Positions 50,970-61,440 of a stretch of DNA of 64,000 nucleotides are shown here, piece after piece. The stretch lies in assembly GCA_003282445.1 (NCBI GenBank), contig QBZE01000001.1, forward strand, positions 275,663 to 339,662. The letters are read 5' to 3'. The translations under genes and the position numbers were made by a program. The stretch comes from OCS155 cluster bacterium AG-333-G23. Lineage in GTDB: Bacteria > Actinomycetota > Acidimicrobiia > Actinomarinales > Actinomarinaceae. The first letter of the stretch is position 1; each line of letters begins with the position of its first letter. The notes under the pieces were generated by a model. The model was given only the letters and a program-made list of their open reading frames with translations. It made no database searches and had not been told where the DNA came from.

Positions 50970-52526
50970 ATGAAAATAGACATATTTGATACAACTCTTA
51001 GAGATGGGTTCCAACAGGAGGGAATTTCACCATCTGTTAAAGATAAGCTTGCTATTGCTAAGTTGTTGGATGATTTAGGTGTAGATTATATTGAAGGCGG
51101 TTGGCCTGGGGCATCACCTAAAGAAGAAGAGTTTTTTGATAAAGCAAAAAAAGAATTAAAGCTTAAAAATTCAAAGTTAGTTAGTTTTGGCTCTACAAGA
51201 AAGCTAAATATAAAGGTTGAAGAAGACCCTCAAGTTAAAGCTCTAGTCGATGCTGGAACAGAGTATGTTTGTATTGTTGGTAAATCTTCTAATTTACATA
51301 TTACAAAAGCAATAGAGACGGATGTAGAAGAAGCAATTAAGATGGCAATCGATACTATTGAATACCTAAAATCAAATGGCAAGAAAGTATTTTTTGATGC
51401 TGAACATTTTTTTGACGGATATAAAGAGAACAAAGAAGTAAGTTATAAAATTCTTGATGCAGTAATAAATGAAGGCGTTGATTGCTTTATTTTTTGTGAT
51501 ACTAATGGTGGAACTCTTCCGCATGAGGTAACTGAGATATTAGGTGAGATAACAGAAAAATATGATAAGCAAAAATTTGGTGTTCACTTTCAAAATGATA
51601 ATGGTTGTGCTGTTCCAAATTCAATGGCTGCTGTGAACCTTGGAGTAGATCATGTCCAGGGAACCATGAATGGTTATGGTGAGAGAACTGGTAATGCTGA
51701 TTTATGTACTTTGCTTCCAAACTTAACTTTAAAAATGGAACATGATACTGTTCCTTTGGAATCTCTTGAAAAGTTGACACCAATTGCAAATCACATTGCT
51801 GAATTAGTAAACGTAGCGATTGATTCAAGACATCCTTATGTTGGGTCATCAGCATTTACACATAAAGCTGGCCTACATGCTTCAGGCATGGCAAAAGACA
51901 GCTCTCTTTATGAACATATCGACTCAAGTAAAGTTGGGAACTATACAAGAACAACAGTTTCTGAACTAGCTGGAAGAGCTAGCGTTATAACAAAAGCAAA
52001 AGAATTTAATATTGAGCTTTCAAATGAAGATGCAAAAAAATTAATTGAAGAAGTTCAGAACCTTGAACATCAAGGATTCCAATTTGAAGCTGCTGACGGT
52101 TCGTTATTTTTGTTAATGAATAAGGTACAAGGTATAAGTCCAGATTATTTTGATTTTGAAAGTTTTAGAGTATTTTCTGAAAGAAGGAATTCTGAGAATG
52201 TTGTTTCAGAGGCTGTTTGTAAGATTAATGTCAAAGATCAAAGATATGTTACTACCGGTGAAGGGGTAGGTCCTGTTGATGCATTAAGTAAAGCTTTAGT
52301 AGGTGGACTTCGTAATGATTATCCAGACGTTGAAGTTGTAAAGCTAATTGACTATAAAGTAAGAATTATTGATTCTACTGATGGAACGGAAGCTACAACT
52401 AGAGTGTTAATTGAGTTTACAGACGGAAAAAGAAAATGGAACACAGTAGGAGTTCACCAAAATATTATTAATGCTTCTTGGAACGCTCTATGCGATGGTT
52501 TCAATTTTTATTTTATGGCTCCTTAA
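50970..52526 (+). CDS. cimA: Citramalate synthase
   Basis: Condenses acetyl-CoA and pyruvate to (R)-citramalate, the entry to 2-oxobutanoate and isoleucine without threonine deaminase. The HMGL/LeuA-like TIM barrel starts IFDTTLRDGFQQEGIS and contains AEHFFDGYKEN, FCDTNGGTLPHE, FQNDNGCAVPNSMAAV, QGTMNGYGERTGNADL and a C-terminal allosteric LeuA_dimer domain (about 390-518). Sequence and length (518 residues) match the CimA/LeuA-related group rather than isopropylmalate synthase. I start at ATG 50970 downstream of the attenuator; the in-frame TTG at 50940 lies inside the terminator. The isoleucine leader supports the CimA assignment. Confidence 0.9.
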   Translation: MKIDIFDTTLRDGFQQEGISPSVKDKLAIAKLLDDLGVDYIEGGWPGASPKEEEFFDKAKKELKLKNSKLVSFGSTRKLNIKVEEDPQVKALVDAGTEYVCIVGKSSNLHITKAIETDVEEAIKMAIDTIEYLKSNGKKVFFDAEHFFDGYKENKEVSYKILDAVINEGVDCFIFCDTNGGTLPHEVTEILGEITEKYDKQKFGVHFQNDNGCAVPNSMAAVNLGVDHVQGTMNGYGERTGNADLCTLLPNLTLKMEHDTVPLESLEKLTPIANHIAELVNVAIDSRHPYVGSSAFTHKAGLHASGMAKDSSLYEHIDSSKVGNYTRTTVSELAGRASVITKAKEFNIELSNEDAKKLIEEVQNLEHQGFQFEAADGSLFLLMNKVQGISPDYFDFESFRVFSERRNSENVVSEAVCKINVKDQRYVTTGEGVGPVDALSKALVGGLRNDYPDVEVVKLIDYKVRIIDSTDGTEATTRVLIEFTDGKRKWNTVGVHQNIINASWNALCDGFNFYFMAP

Positions 52527-52578
52527 GTAGTTCTTTTTAAAACATTTTATTTATACTAATTAATATAAGGAAAATAAA

Positions 52579-54525
52579 ATGAATGAAAAAATAGAGAATT
52601 TATTAAACGAAGATCGTTTATTTGAACCTAGTGAAGAATTAAAAAATAATGCAAATGCAACATCTGCATGGTTCAAAGATGCTGAAAAAGATAGATTAGA
52701 GTACTGGAAGCAACAGGCACTTAATAGAATAACTTGGTTTAAAGAACCAACCGAAGTCTTAGATGATTCAAATGCACCATTTTTTAAGTGGTTTAGTGAT
52801 GGGGAGTTAAACCTTTCTTACAATTGCCTTGATAGACATTTAGAAACAGATGGAGATAGAGTCGCATATTACTGGGAAGGTGAACCTGGAGATACTCAAG
52901 AGATTACCTATAGAGATCTTTATGAAAGAGTATGTAAGTTATCAAATGCACTTAAAAGTTTAGGAGTCCAAAAAGGAGATAGGATAGCTATTTACCTTGG
53001 TATGACGCCTGAGATAGTAGTTTCTATGCTTGCCTGTGCAAGAATTGGAGCAGTGCACTCTGTAGTATTTGGTGGATTTTCAGCTGAAGCACTAGCTGAT
53101 CGTATAAATGATGCTGAAGCAAAGATAGTGATAACAGCTGATGGTGCATGGAGAAGAGGAGAAATTGTTCCTCTAAAGGAGAACGTCGACAACTCATTAG
53201 AACTTACAGAATTTATAGAAAGTGTTGTTGTAGTAAAAAGAACCGAACAAGAAGTAAATATGCAAGAAGGAAGAGATTATTGGTATGAGGAGATTGTTGA
53301 AAAGCAGTCTGCAGAGTGTGAGCCTGAAGTAATGAATGCAGAAGACCTACTCTACATACTTTATACTTCTGGAACCACAGCAAAGCCAAAAGGAATTGTT
53401 CACACACAAGCTGGTTATTTAACTGGGGTAACCACTACTCATAGTGCAGTATTTGATGTCAAAGATGATGATATTTATTGGTGTGCAGCAGATTGTGGAT
53501 GGGTTACTGGACATAGCTATATTGTCTATGGGCCATTAGCTAATAAGACAACAAGTGTTATGTATGAAGGAGCTCCTAATGCTCCAGATGAAAAAAGATT
53601 ATGGAGCTTAGTTGAGAAATATAAAGTAAATATTTTTTATACAGCACCAACTGCGATTCGAGCATTTATGAAGTGGGGAGTTGAACATCCAAAAGCTCAC
53701 GATTTAAGTTCATTAAGACTACTCGGATCTGTTGGAGAACCAATAAACCCTGAAGCGTGGATGTGGTATCACGAAAATATTGGAAATGAGCAATGCGCTA
53801 TTGTTGATACATGGTGGCAGACAGAAACTGGCTCCATTATGATTTCACCTCTACCTGGGATAACCAGTACAAAACCAGGATCAGCATGTGGACCATTACC
53901 AGGGGTTGACTCTGTAATTATTGATGAAAAAGGCAATGAAGTTGGAAAAGGTGAAGGAGGTTATCTTGCAATTAAATCTCCTTGGCCATCCATGTTAAGA
54001 ACTGTATATGGAGACGACAAAAGATATATTGATACATATTGGTCTCAACACGAAGGCCTGTACTTTGCCGGTGATGGTGCTAAATATGATGATGATGGTT
54101 ATGTTTGGCTTCTTGGAAGAGTAGATGATGTAATGAATATCTCTGGTCATAGAATCTCTACTGCTGAAGTAGAGAGCGCACTAGTCTCCCATGAATCTGT
54201 TGCTGAGGCTGCTGTAATTGGAAGGTCAGATGAAATAAGCGGTGAAGCAATTGCCGCATTTGTTACTTTGATTGGAACAGATGTAGGAGATGAAAATTTA
54301 ATATCAGAATTAAGACAACATGTAAGTGACAAGATTGGTCCAATAGCAAAACCTAAGAGCATTGTCATTACAGCTGATCTTCCAAAAACAAGAAGTGGAA
54401 AAATTATGAGAAGGCTGTTGAAGGATATTTCAGAAGAGAGAAAACTTGGAGATGTTACAACTTTAGCAAATGCAGACATTGTGTCTGAACTACAAACAAG
54501 AGCATCGGATTCTGACGATGAATGA
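52579..54525 (+). CDS. acs: Acetyl-CoA synthetase (AMP-forming)
   Basis: Activates acetate to acetyl-CoA. FKWFSDGELNLSYNCLDRH is the typical N-terminal region. VHSVVFGGFSAEALADRI, the YTSGTTAKPKG loop, WWQTETGSIMISPLPG and the hinge/C-domain LGRVDDVMNISGHRIST follow, with the catalytic Lys in PKTRSGKIMRR, the target of regulatory acetylation in other bacteria. 648 residues, as expected. A thioesterase-like gene overlaps its 3' end by eight bases. Confidence 0.95.
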   Translation: MNEKIENLLNEDRLFEPSEELKNNANATSAWFKDAEKDRLEYWKQQALNRITWFKEPTEVLDDSNAPFFKWFSDGELNLSYNCLDRHLETDGDRVAYYWEGEPGDTQEITYRDLYERVCKLSNALKSLGVQKGDRIAIYLGMTPEIVVSMLACARIGAVHSVVFGGFSAEALADRINDAEAKIVITADGAWRRGEIVPLKENVDNSLELTEFIESVVVVKRTEQEVNMQEGRDYWYEEIVEKQSAECEPEVMNAEDLLYILYTSGTTAKPKGIVHTQAGYLTGVTTTHSAVFDVKDDDIYWCAADCGWVTGHSYIVYGPLANKTTSVMYEGAPNAPDEKRLWSLVEKYKVNIFYTAPTAIRAFMKWGVEHPKAHDLSSLRLLGSVGEPINPEAWMWYHENIGNEQCAIVDTWWQTETGSIMISPLPGITSTKPGSACGPLPGVDSVIIDEKGNEVGKGEGGYLAIKSPWPSMLRTVYGDDKRYIDTYWSQHEGLYFAGDGAKYDDDGYVWLLGRVDDVMNISGHRISTAEVESALVSHESVAEAAVIGRSDEISGEAIAAFVTLIGTDVGDENLISELRQHVSDKIGPIAKPKSIVITADLPKTRSGKIMRRLLKDISEERKLGDVTTLANADIVSELQTRASDSDDE

Positions 54526-55012
54526 AAGAACTTTTAAATGGGAGTTAACTCAGGGCTTAGTTCTTGAATTGGTAAGTTTAGATAAAGAAGAGAGAAGAGA
54601 TTTTTTTAAGAATTTGCCGATTGAAAATGTTCCTATGGGTTCTCTAATGGATACTTCAAGTGTTGATGTTGATGATGAAGGACAAGTAACTTTTGCTGTT
54701 ACACCCCAAGAATTCCATTATAACCCTTTAGGCACTGTGCATGGGGGACTGGCCGCAACGATGCTAGATTCTTGTAATAGTATTTCGGCTAATTGTCAGC
54801 TTGATAAAGGTTTTTTAACAATGACTACAGATATTAGAGTAAATTATTTTCGGCCAATGACAGTTGGAACTGGGGAAGTTACAGCCTCAGCTAAGATTGA
54901 AAAAATTGGTAGTAGAGTAATTTTTGTAACTGGAACTTTACAAGACAAAAGTGGAAAAATTTATGCAACTGCTAATTCAACCGAGCTTATTGTGGAGTTT
55001 CCACCAAAATAA
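54518..55012 (+). CDS. PaaI-like hotdog thioesterase
   Basis: A 164-residue hotdog protein. NPLGTVHGGLAATMLDSCNS contains the catalytic HGG region, and TTDIRVNYFRPMTVGTGEV the second conserved element. I start at ATG 54518, which overlaps the acs stop; upstream in-frame codons are inside acs. The link with acs suggests acyl-CoA turnover. The minus-strand tRNA-Leu gene ends 13 bases downstream. Confidence 0.87.
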   Translation: MNERTFKWELTQGLVLELVSLDKEERRDFFKNLPIENVPMGSLMDTSSVDVDDEGQVTFAVTPQEFHYNPLGTVHGGLAATMLDSCNSISANCQLDKGFLTMTTDIRVNYFRPMTVGTGEVTASAKIEKIGSRVIFVTGTLQDKSGKIYATANSTELIVEFPPK

Positions 55013-55024
55013 AATCAAAACTTG

Positions 55025-55107
55025 TGCGGATGAGAGGACTCGAACCTCCACGAGCAAAGCTCACTAGATCCTAAATCTAGCGCGTCTACCAGTTCCGCCA
55101 CATCCGC
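55025..55107 (-). tRNA. tRNA-Leu (TAG)
   Basis: Class II cloverleaf of 83 bases with a long variable arm; acceptor GCGGATG/CATCCGC, anticodon loop TTTAGGA giving anticodon TAG. Discriminator A; CCA not encoded. Confidence 0.95.
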
Positions 55108-55119
55108 TAAAATGTCGCG

Positions 55120-55192
55120 TGGGTCGCCGGGGACTTGAACCCCGAACCTGCGGATTAAGAGTCCGATGCTCTACCAGTTGAGCTAGCGACCC
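55120..55192 (-). tRNA. tRNA-Lys (CTT)
   Basis: 73-base cloverleaf with acceptor GGGTCGC/GCGACCC and anticodon loop CTCTTAA (CTT). One mismatch at the top of the anticodon stem. CCA not encoded. Same strand as tRNA-Leu, 12 bases upstream of it. Confidence 0.95.
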
Positions 55193-55287
55193 TTTAATAC
55201 AGAGTACCTATGTAATATTACTTAACTATAATTATTTTGATTTATTGTTTCCATAAAAGCAGTATCATGGAACAATAATTAGACGTG

Positions 55288-55362
55288 CGGGCTGTGGCTC
55301 AGCTTGGCTAGAGCGCCTGGTTTGGGACCAGGAGGTCGTGAGTTCGAATCTCACCAGCCCGA
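55288..55362 (+). tRNA. tRNA-Pro (TGG)
   Basis: 75-base cloverleaf, acceptor CGGGCTG/CAGCCCG, anticodon loop TTTGGGA (TGG), discriminator A, CCA not encoded. First of four closely spaced plus-strand tRNAs before tig. Confidence 0.96.
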
Positions 55363-55367
55363 CACAC

Positions 55368-55438
55368 GCGGGTGTAGCTTAGTGGTAAAGCTCCAGCCTT
55401 CCAAGCTGGCTACGAGGGTTCGATTCCCTTCACCCGCT
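55368..55438 (+). tRNA. tRNA-Gly (TCC)
   Basis: 71-base cloverleaf, acceptor GCGGGTG/CACCCGC, anticodon loop CTTCCAA (TCC), discriminator T, CCA not encoded. Confidence 0.96.
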
Positions 55439-55443
55439 CAGAG

Positions 55444-55517
55444 GCTCTCGTAGCTCAAATGGATAGAGCGACAGACTTCTAATCTGTAGGTTATAGGTTC
55501 GAGTCCTATCGAGAGCG
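55444..55517 (+). tRNA. tRNA-Arg (TCT)
   Basis: 74-base cloverleaf, acceptor GCTCTCG/CGAGAGC, anticodon loop CTTCTAA (TCT), discriminator G, CCA not encoded. Confidence 0.96.
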
Positions 55518-55524
55518 CAGACGT

Positions 55525-55600
55525 GGTGATCGTAGCTCAGTCTGGTTAGAGCGCCTGGTTGTGGTCCAGGAGGTCGCGGGTTCAAATCCCGTCGGTCACC
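55525..55600 (+). tRNA. tRNA-His (GTG)
   Basis: 76 bases including the extra G at -1 (55525) facing discriminator C73, the identity feature of bacterial tRNA-His. Acceptor GTGATCG/CGGTCAC with one G-T pair; anticodon loop TTGTGGT (GTG). CCA not encoded. Confidence 0.96.
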
Positions 55601-55618
55601 CAAAATTTAAGGAGAATA

Positions 55619-56938
55619 GTGAAATACAAGATAAAGAATGATTCTGATTTTGAGAAAACATTAGAAATTCAAATTGATGTTAGTGATTTAGTAGATTTTA
55701 GAGGTGACGCTATTAAGAAAATCGGAAGTCAATTAAAAGTAAAAGGATTTAGACCTGGAAAAATTCCAGCAAACATTGTTGAGAGAGAAGTGGGAGAAGA
55801 ATATATCAATGAGGAAGCAGTGGAAATGTATCTTCCTGAAAATTTATTTACCATTCTTAAAGACGAAGAAATTTCACCTGCAACAAGACCAGCTATTAAA
55901 GAGATAAAGAAAAAAAAGAATTCTTTCGATGTTGAAGTGCTTATAACTTTATGGCCTAAAATTTCTAAATTACCAAAGCTTGATCAAACTGTTGAGGTTG
56001 AGTCAATTAAACCAACCAGTGAAGAAATTGATGACCAAATAGAAAGAGTCAGGTCACAATTTGCTGAAGCAACAAAAACTGATAGAGCTGTTAAAACTGG
56101 TGATTATGTTTTAATTAATTTAACCTCTACAAAAAATAATAATGAAATTAAAGACTTCACTTTTAGCGATAGGTTATATGAAGTCGGAACGGGTTCTTTA
56201 ATCAAGAGTCTTGATAGTAAATTAGAAGGAGTTGCCTCTGGAGCAATAATTAAATTTACAGACAATATTGAACAGATCAATGAGGAAAATGTCGATGTTA
56301 CTGTTTTAGTAAAAGAAGTGAGAGAAAAAATTCTGCCAGATCTAACTGATGAATGGGTTTCTGAAACAACAGAGTTTGAAGACATTAATGAGCTTAAGAC
56401 TGAACTTGAGAAAAATATTGAAAATATCAAGAAACAACAAGTTGCATCGCAATATCAAGCAGGGTTAACAACAAAATTAATAGAGGAAGCAGATATAAAA
56501 CTGCCTGAGCAACTAGTTATTGCTGAAATGGATAGTATTTTGCAAAATTTCTTAGCTGAATTAGAGCAAAATAATATTAAATTAGAGGACTATTTCAAAA
56601 TAACAGGATTAACAGAAGAGGCTTTAAGAGAAGACCTTAATCAACAAGCTTCAAGAAACTTAAGTATGGTTTTAATTTTAGATAAAGTAATTGAAGACTT
56701 TGAAATAAAGTTAAATGAAAATGATAATTCTTTAATTGATCAACACATGGAATCGCACGATAGTGATAAAGATGATGTTGAAAAAACCACACACAGAATG
56801 AATTTAGAAGCAGAATCACTAAGAAATAAAGCTATGTTACATGTTTTACAAAATGGTGTATCAATTGATAAAAATGGTGAAAAAGTATACCTGCAAGATG
56901 TATACAATCAAGATAGTGAAACAGGAGAGGAAGAATAG
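55619..56938 (+). CDS. tig: Trigger factor
   Basis: Ribosome-bound chaperone and prolyl isomerase. The N-terminal ribosome-binding domain contains [20 protein letters not shown], with the conserved GFRPGK loop near residues 42-48. An FKBP-like domain follows at about 150-235, then a helical C-terminal arm region ending in acidic residues. The GTG start at 55619 stands six bases after AAGGAG. 439 residues. It begins 18 bases after tRNA-His and is followed by clpP and clpX, a common bacterial order. Confidence 0.94.
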   Translation: MKYKIKNDSDFEKTLEIQIDVSDLVDFRGDAIKKIGSQLKVKGFRPGKIPANIVEREVGEEYINEEAVEMYLPENLFTILKDEEISPATRPAIKEIKKKKNSFDVEVLITLWPKISKLPKLDQTVEVESIKPTSEEIDDQIERVRSQFAEATKTDRAVKTGDYVLINLTSTKNNNEIKDFTFSDRLYEVGTGSLIKSLDSKLEGVASGAIIKFTDNIEQINEENVDVTVLVKEVREKILPDLTDEWVSETTEFEDINELKTELEKNIENIKKQQVASQYQAGLTTKLIEEADIKLPEQLVIAEMDSILQNFLAELEQNNIKLEDYFKITGLTEEALREDLNQQASRNLSMVLILDKVIEDFEIKLNENDNSLIDQHMESHDSDKDDVEKTTHRMNLEAESLRNKAMLHVLQNGVSIDKNGEKVYLQDVYNQDSETGEEE

Positions 56939-56939
56939 A

Positions 56940-57557
56940 ATGGAAAAAGAACCTTCAAATTATGTAGTGCCTACTGTTATTGAAAATACTAACAGAGGTG
57001 AAAGAGCCTTTGATATTTATTCAAGACTTTTAAAAGATAGAATTATTTTCTTAGGGACACCAATAGATGATGGTGTTGCAAATTTAATTATGGCTCAATT
57101 GTTACATTTGGAGTCAGAAGATCCTGAAAAAGACATATATGTATATATTAACTCTCCAGGAGGATCAATAACTTCTCTATTTGCTATATATGACACTATG
57201 AAATACATAAAACCAGATGTTGCAACTGTATGTATGGGTCTAGCAGCTTCAGCTGGAGCAGTAATTTTGGCTGGTGGAACTCCGGGTAAAAGATACTCCC
57301 TTCCACATGCACGAATAATGCTTCATCAACCAGCAGGTGGCGCAGAAGGAACATCAAAAGATATTGAGATTCAAGCAAAGCTTATAACCGATATGAGGCA
57401 CCAAATTAATGGATTATTGGCAGAATTTACAAAGAAAGACATAGATCAGATCTCTGTTGATACAGATAGGGATTTCTGGATGACTGCACAAGAAGCCTTA
57501 GAATACGGTATAGTGGATGAAGTACTAACTCAAAGGGAGTTAGTAGACAAAAAATAA
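56940..57557 (+). CDS. clpP: ATP-dependent Clp protease proteolytic subunit
   Basis: Serine peptidase barrel of the Clp protease. The triad is Ser104 in GLAASAGAV, His129 in MLHQPAGG and Asp178 in DTDRDFWM. The N-terminal segment [20 protein letters not shown] is typical. Start at ATG 56940, one base after the tig stop; 205 residues. Followed by its unfoldase partner clpX. Confidence 0.96.
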   Translation: MEKEPSNYVVPTVIENTNRGERAFDIYSRLLKDRIIFLGTPIDDGVANLIMAQLLHLESEDPEKDIYVYINSPGGSITSLFAIYDTMKYIKPDVATVCMGLAASAGAVILAGGTPGKRYSLPHARIMLHQPAGGAEGTSKDIEIQAKLITDMRHQINGLLAEFTKKDIDQISVDTDRDFWMTAQEALEYGIVDEVLTQRELVDKK

Positions 57558-57572
57558 CAGCAGGGTAATTAT

Positions 57573-58841
57573 ATGGCTAATAAAGAATCGTCATCAGAAC
57601 CTTTAAAGTGTAGTTTTTGCGGAAAATCCCAGAAGCAAGTAATTAAATTAATTGCCGGACCAGGTGTGTACATTTGTGATGAATGTATTGAATTATGTGT
57701 AGAGATAATAGAGGAAGAAAAAGTTGAAAGCATAGATTCATCTCCTGAGGATTATTTACCACTGCCAAAAGAAATAAACCAATCTCTTAATGAGTATGTA
57801 ATTGGTCAATCTGAATCTAAAAAAACTCTTTCTGTTGCAGTTTATAACCACTACAAAAGAATTTATAAAGGCGACAAAATTAATGATGAATTAGAGATTC
57901 AAAAATCTAACGTTTTAATTTTGGGCCCAACCGGCAGTGGAAAAACTTTATTGGCACAAACATTAGCAAAAATATTACAGGTTCCTTTTGCAATAGCAGA
58001 TGCTACAACGTTGACAGAAGCTGGATATGTAGGTGAAGACGTAGAGAATATACTTCTAACTCTTATACAAGCAGCGGATTTTGATATTAAGAAAGCAGAA
58101 AAAGGAATTATCTATATTGATGAAATTGACAAGATTACAAGAAAATCAGATAACCCTTCAATAACAAGAGATGTATCAGGTGAAGGTGTTCAACAAGCCT
58201 TACTTAAAATATTAGAAGGAACAGTCGCGCAAGTACCTCCACAGGGTGGAAGGAAACATCCTCAACAGGAGTACTTACAGATAGATACAACGAATATTTT
58301 ATTTATTGTAGGCGGAGCTTTTGATGGGCTTGATGAAATAATAAATCGTAGACTTGGCGAAAATTCAGTTGGCTTTAATACAAACTTAAAAAATAAAGAT
58401 GAATTAGATTCAAAAGAAATATTTCAAAATGTAGAACCAAAAGATTTAATTAAATACGGTTTAATCCCTGAGTTTATAGGTAGGTTACCAGTGGTAACAA
58501 GCGTTGATGAGCTAGATCAAGAAGCTTTAATAGAAATATTAACTGAGCCAAAAAATGCAATAACAAAACAATTCCAAAAAATATTTGCATTAGATGATAT
58601 TGAGTTGAAATTTACTGATGATTCTTTAGTGGCAATGTCTGAACTTGCACTAAAAAGAAAAACAGGAGCAAGAGGTCTTAGGTCAATTTTAGAGAAGCTA
58701 TTGCTTGATGAAATGTATGAGTCTCCATCAAGAAAAGATATTGAGCAAATAATTATTGATAAAGAAAATGTTACTGATGATATACAGCCAAAGATGGTTT
58801 TAAAAGAGAAAAAAGAATCTAAAGATTCAAAACCAGCATAA
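57573..58841 (+). CDS. clpX: ATP-dependent Clp protease ATP-binding subunit ClpX
   Basis: AAA+ unfoldase that feeds ClpP. The N-terminal zinc-binding domain has Cys13, Cys16, Cys35 and Cys38. Walker A GPTGSGKT is near 117-124, followed by the [15 protein letters not shown] pore-loop region, Walker [18 protein letters not shown] and GFN. The ClpP-docking loop region ([12 protein letters not shown]) precedes the sensor-2 motif GARGLRS. 422 residues. Confidence 0.96.
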   Translation: MANKESSSEPLKCSFCGKSQKQVIKLIAGPGVYICDECIELCVEIIEEEKVESIDSSPEDYLPLPKEINQSLNEYVIGQSESKKTLSVAVYNHYKRIYKGDKINDELEIQKSNVLILGPTGSGKTLLAQTLAKILQVPFAIADATTLTEAGYVGEDVENILLTLIQAADFDIKKAEKGIIYIDEIDKITRKSDNPSITRDVSGEGVQQALLKILEGTVAQVPPQGGRKHPQQEYLQIDTTNILFIVGGAFDGLDEIINRRLGENSVGFNTNLKNKDELDSKEIFQNVEPKDLIKYGLIPEFIGRLPVVTSVDELDQEALIEILTEPKNAITKQFQKIFALDDIELKFTDDSLVAMSELALKRKTGARGLRSILEKLLLDEMYESPSRKDIEQIIIDKENVTDDIQPKMVLKEKKESKDSKPA

Positions 58842-58845
58842 ATCT

Positions 58846-61440
58846 ATGCAAGACGAAACCTATGAGCCATTAGCTATTGAGAAAAAATGGCAAGAGAGCT
58901 GGGAGTCAGCTAACAAATTTGTACCAGTAGGTTCGGATAAAAAGTTTTCAATTGTTATTCCACCACCAAATGTAACCGGATCTTTACATATGGGACATGC
59001 ATTAGAGCATTCAATAATTGATGTAATTACTCGTATAAAAAGGCTTCAAGGATATGAAACTTTATGGGTGCCAGGCACAGACCATGCAGGAATCATTACT
59101 CAGTTATTAGTTGAAAATGAATTATCTGAAAAGGGTGTGCAGAAAGAAGACATTGGAAGAGAAAACTTTATATCAAAAGTTTGGGAATGGAAAGAAAAAT
59201 CTGGTGAAAACATATCAACCCAAATGAGGAAACTTGGTATGAGCTGTGACTGGTCTCGTGAGAGGTTTACTATGGATGAAGGTCTTTCCACAGCCGTAAG
59301 AGAAGTATTTATAAAACTTTATAAAGATGGATTAATTTATAAAGGTACACGAATGGTTAACTGGGACACGGAGCTTATGTCTGCAGTTTCTGATCTTGAA
59401 GTAACTTTAAATCCAGAAAAAGGAAAATTGTGGAGTATTAAATATAAAACAGAAGGTTCGTTTTTAACTATTTCTACTACGCGTCCAGAAACTCTTTTAG
59501 GAGATACAGCAGTTGCTGTAAATCCTGATGATGAAAGATATAAAAATCTAATTGGTAAAACAGCTATTGTGCCTTTAGTAAATCGTGAAGTACCAATAAT
59601 TGCAGATGAATATGTTGATCCAGAATTTGGTTCAGGATGTGTAAAGATTACGCCGTCACATGATTTCAATGATTATGAAATTGGAGAAAAACATAAATTA
59701 GAGTTTATTCAATGTATTGACCTTGATGGAAAAATAAGGAACGAAGATTTTATTCCTGAAAATTTAAGAGGGAAAGATAGATTTGAAGCAAGAAAATTAA
59801 TAGTAAATGAATTGATGAAATTAGAACAGCTTGAAAAAGAAGAAGATTATGATATTCAATTACCAAAAGGAGATAGGTCGAAAAGTATTCTAGAGCCAAT
59901 GATTACAGAACAGTGGTTTGTAAAAACCGAAACATTGGCAAAGAAAGCAATCAAAGCTGTAGAGACAGAAGAAATTAAGTTTGTGCCAAAAAACTGGGAA
60001 AAAACTTATTTTGAGTGGATGTACAATATTCAAGATTGGTGTATTTCAAGACAAATATGGTGGGGCCACAGAATCCCAGCTTGGTACGATGAAGAGAATA
60101 ATATTTATGTAGGAAACACAGAACAGGAAATAAGGGAGAAAAACAATCTTTCTAAAGAAACAAAATTAAGACAAGATGAAGATGTATTAGATACATGGTT
60201 TTCATCTGCTTTATGGCCTTTTTCAACTTTAGGATGGCCTAAGGACTCTGAAGATTTAAGTAATTATTATCCAACATCGTTATTAGTAGTAGGGTTTGAC
60301 ATCATATTCTTTTGGGTAGCTCGAATGATTATGATGGGCATTAATTTCCAAAAAGATATTCCTTTTAAAGACATACTTGTACATGGCCTAGTAAGAGACT
60401 CAAAAGGAAGAAAAATGTCTAAAAGCCTTGGAAATACTATTGATCCATTAGAACTGTCTGATAAACATGGAGCGGATGCTCTAAGATTCTCTTTAGTTGA
60501 AAAAGCTTCTCCAGGCCAAGATGTTCCTTTTGATGAAGAATGGACAATAGCAGCAAAAAAATTTGGCAACAAAATATGGAATGCATCTAAATTTGTCCAT
60601 ATATACACAGACGGTAAAGAAACCAATGATTTAAGCACAATAGAATGTGAAGAAAATAAATGGATAATAAATAAGTTTGATGCAGTTCTTGATGAATTTA
60701 ACTCTTTGTTCGAAAAGTATAAAATTTCAGATGCATACAAGTTGCTATATAACTTTCTATGGTCTGACTTGTTTGATTGGTATTTTGAATTTTCAAAAAA
60801 TTTAATTGAAAATGAAAATCATAAATCAGAAACTATGGAGGTACTTAATTCAGTTTTCCTTAAATCAATAAAAATTTTAAACCCAGCAATGCCTCACATT
60901 ACTGAAGAGGTATGGGAAACGTTTGATGATGAAGTATTAATAAGTAATAAATGGCCCGAAAAATATAATATAAACGAAGACAACGATGGAAGTGTCGAAG
61001 ATTTAAAAAATATGATTTCTAAAATTCGAAATTTTAAAGCAACATATCAAATAAAAATTAACACTAAGTTAAAAATATATTCTGATATCGAAATAGAAGA
61101 TTGGTTTAAATCTCAGTTTGAATCTTTAGCAAAAGTTGAAATACAAAAAGATACATTTACCCCAAAGGAGGGAGAAGCTGTTTTACATTTTCATGCAGGA
61201 AATTATGATTTTGTTCTATCTGCTGAAGAGTATATTGATATAGAAGTAGAAATAAAAAAATTAAATAAAAAAATTAATGAAATTGAAAAATCTATCGAGA
61301 TTTCAAACAAAAGACTTGAAAATGAAAAATTTATGAAGAATGCAAAACCAGAACTTATTGATGAAGAAAAATCTAACAAGGAAGCTTTAGAAATGGAGCT
61401 TAGTGTTATAAAAGAAACTCTTAAAGAATTAGGTAATTGA
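58846..61440 (+). CDS. valS: Valyl-tRNA synthetase
   Basis: Class I synthetase for valine. PPPNVTGSLHMGHAL with HMGH at 48-51, the editing domain (about 190-330) with TTRPETLLGDTAVAV, WCISRQIWWGHRIPAW, KMSKS at about 523-527, an anticodon-binding domain, and a C-terminal coiled-coil from about 800 (EIKKLNKKINEIEKSI). 864 residues. folC overlaps its stop. Confidence 0.96.
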   Translation: MQDETYEPLAIEKKWQESWESANKFVPVGSDKKFSIVIPPPNVTGSLHMGHALEHSIIDVITRIKRLQGYETLWVPGTDHAGIITQLLVENELSEKGVQKEDIGRENFISKVWEWKEKSGENISTQMRKLGMSCDWSRERFTMDEGLSTAVREVFIKLYKDGLIYKGTRMVNWDTELMSAVSDLEVTLNPEKGKLWSIKYKTEGSFLTISTTRPETLLGDTAVAVNPDDERYKNLIGKTAIVPLVNREVPIIADEYVDPEFGSGCVKITPSHDFNDYEIGEKHKLEFIQCIDLDGKIRNEDFIPENLRGKDRFEARKLIVNELMKLEQLEKEEDYDIQLPKGDRSKSILEPMITEQWFVKTETLAKKAIKAVETEEIKFVPKNWEKTYFEWMYNIQDWCISRQIWWGHRIPAWYDEENNIYVGNTEQEIREKNNLSKETKLRQDEDVLDTWFSSALWPFSTLGWPKDSEDLSNYYPTSLLVVGFDIIFFWVARMIMMGINFQKDIPFKDILVHGLVRDSKGRKMSKSLGNTIDPLELSDKHGADALRFSLVEKASPGQDVPFDEEWTIAAKKFGNKIWNASKFVHIYTDGKETNDLSTIECEENKWIINKFDAVLDEFNSLFEKYKISDAYKLLYNFLWSDLFDWYFEFSKNLIENENHKSETMEVLNSVFLKSIKILNPAMPHITEEVWETFDDEVLISNKWPEKYNINEDNDGSVEDLKNMISKIRNFKATYQIKINTKLKIYSDIEIEDWFKSQFESLAKVEIQKDTFTPKEGEAVLHFHAGNYDFVLSAEEYIDIEVEIKKLNKKINEIEKSIEISNKRLENEKFMKNAKPELIDEEKSNKEALEMELSVIKETLKELGN

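Noticed and set aside
55519..55600. tRNA-His without an encoded G at position -1
   Set aside because: First alignment of the acceptor stem was shifted by one base. With T-stem GCGGG/CCCGT fixed, position -1 is G at 55525 facing C73, as normal.
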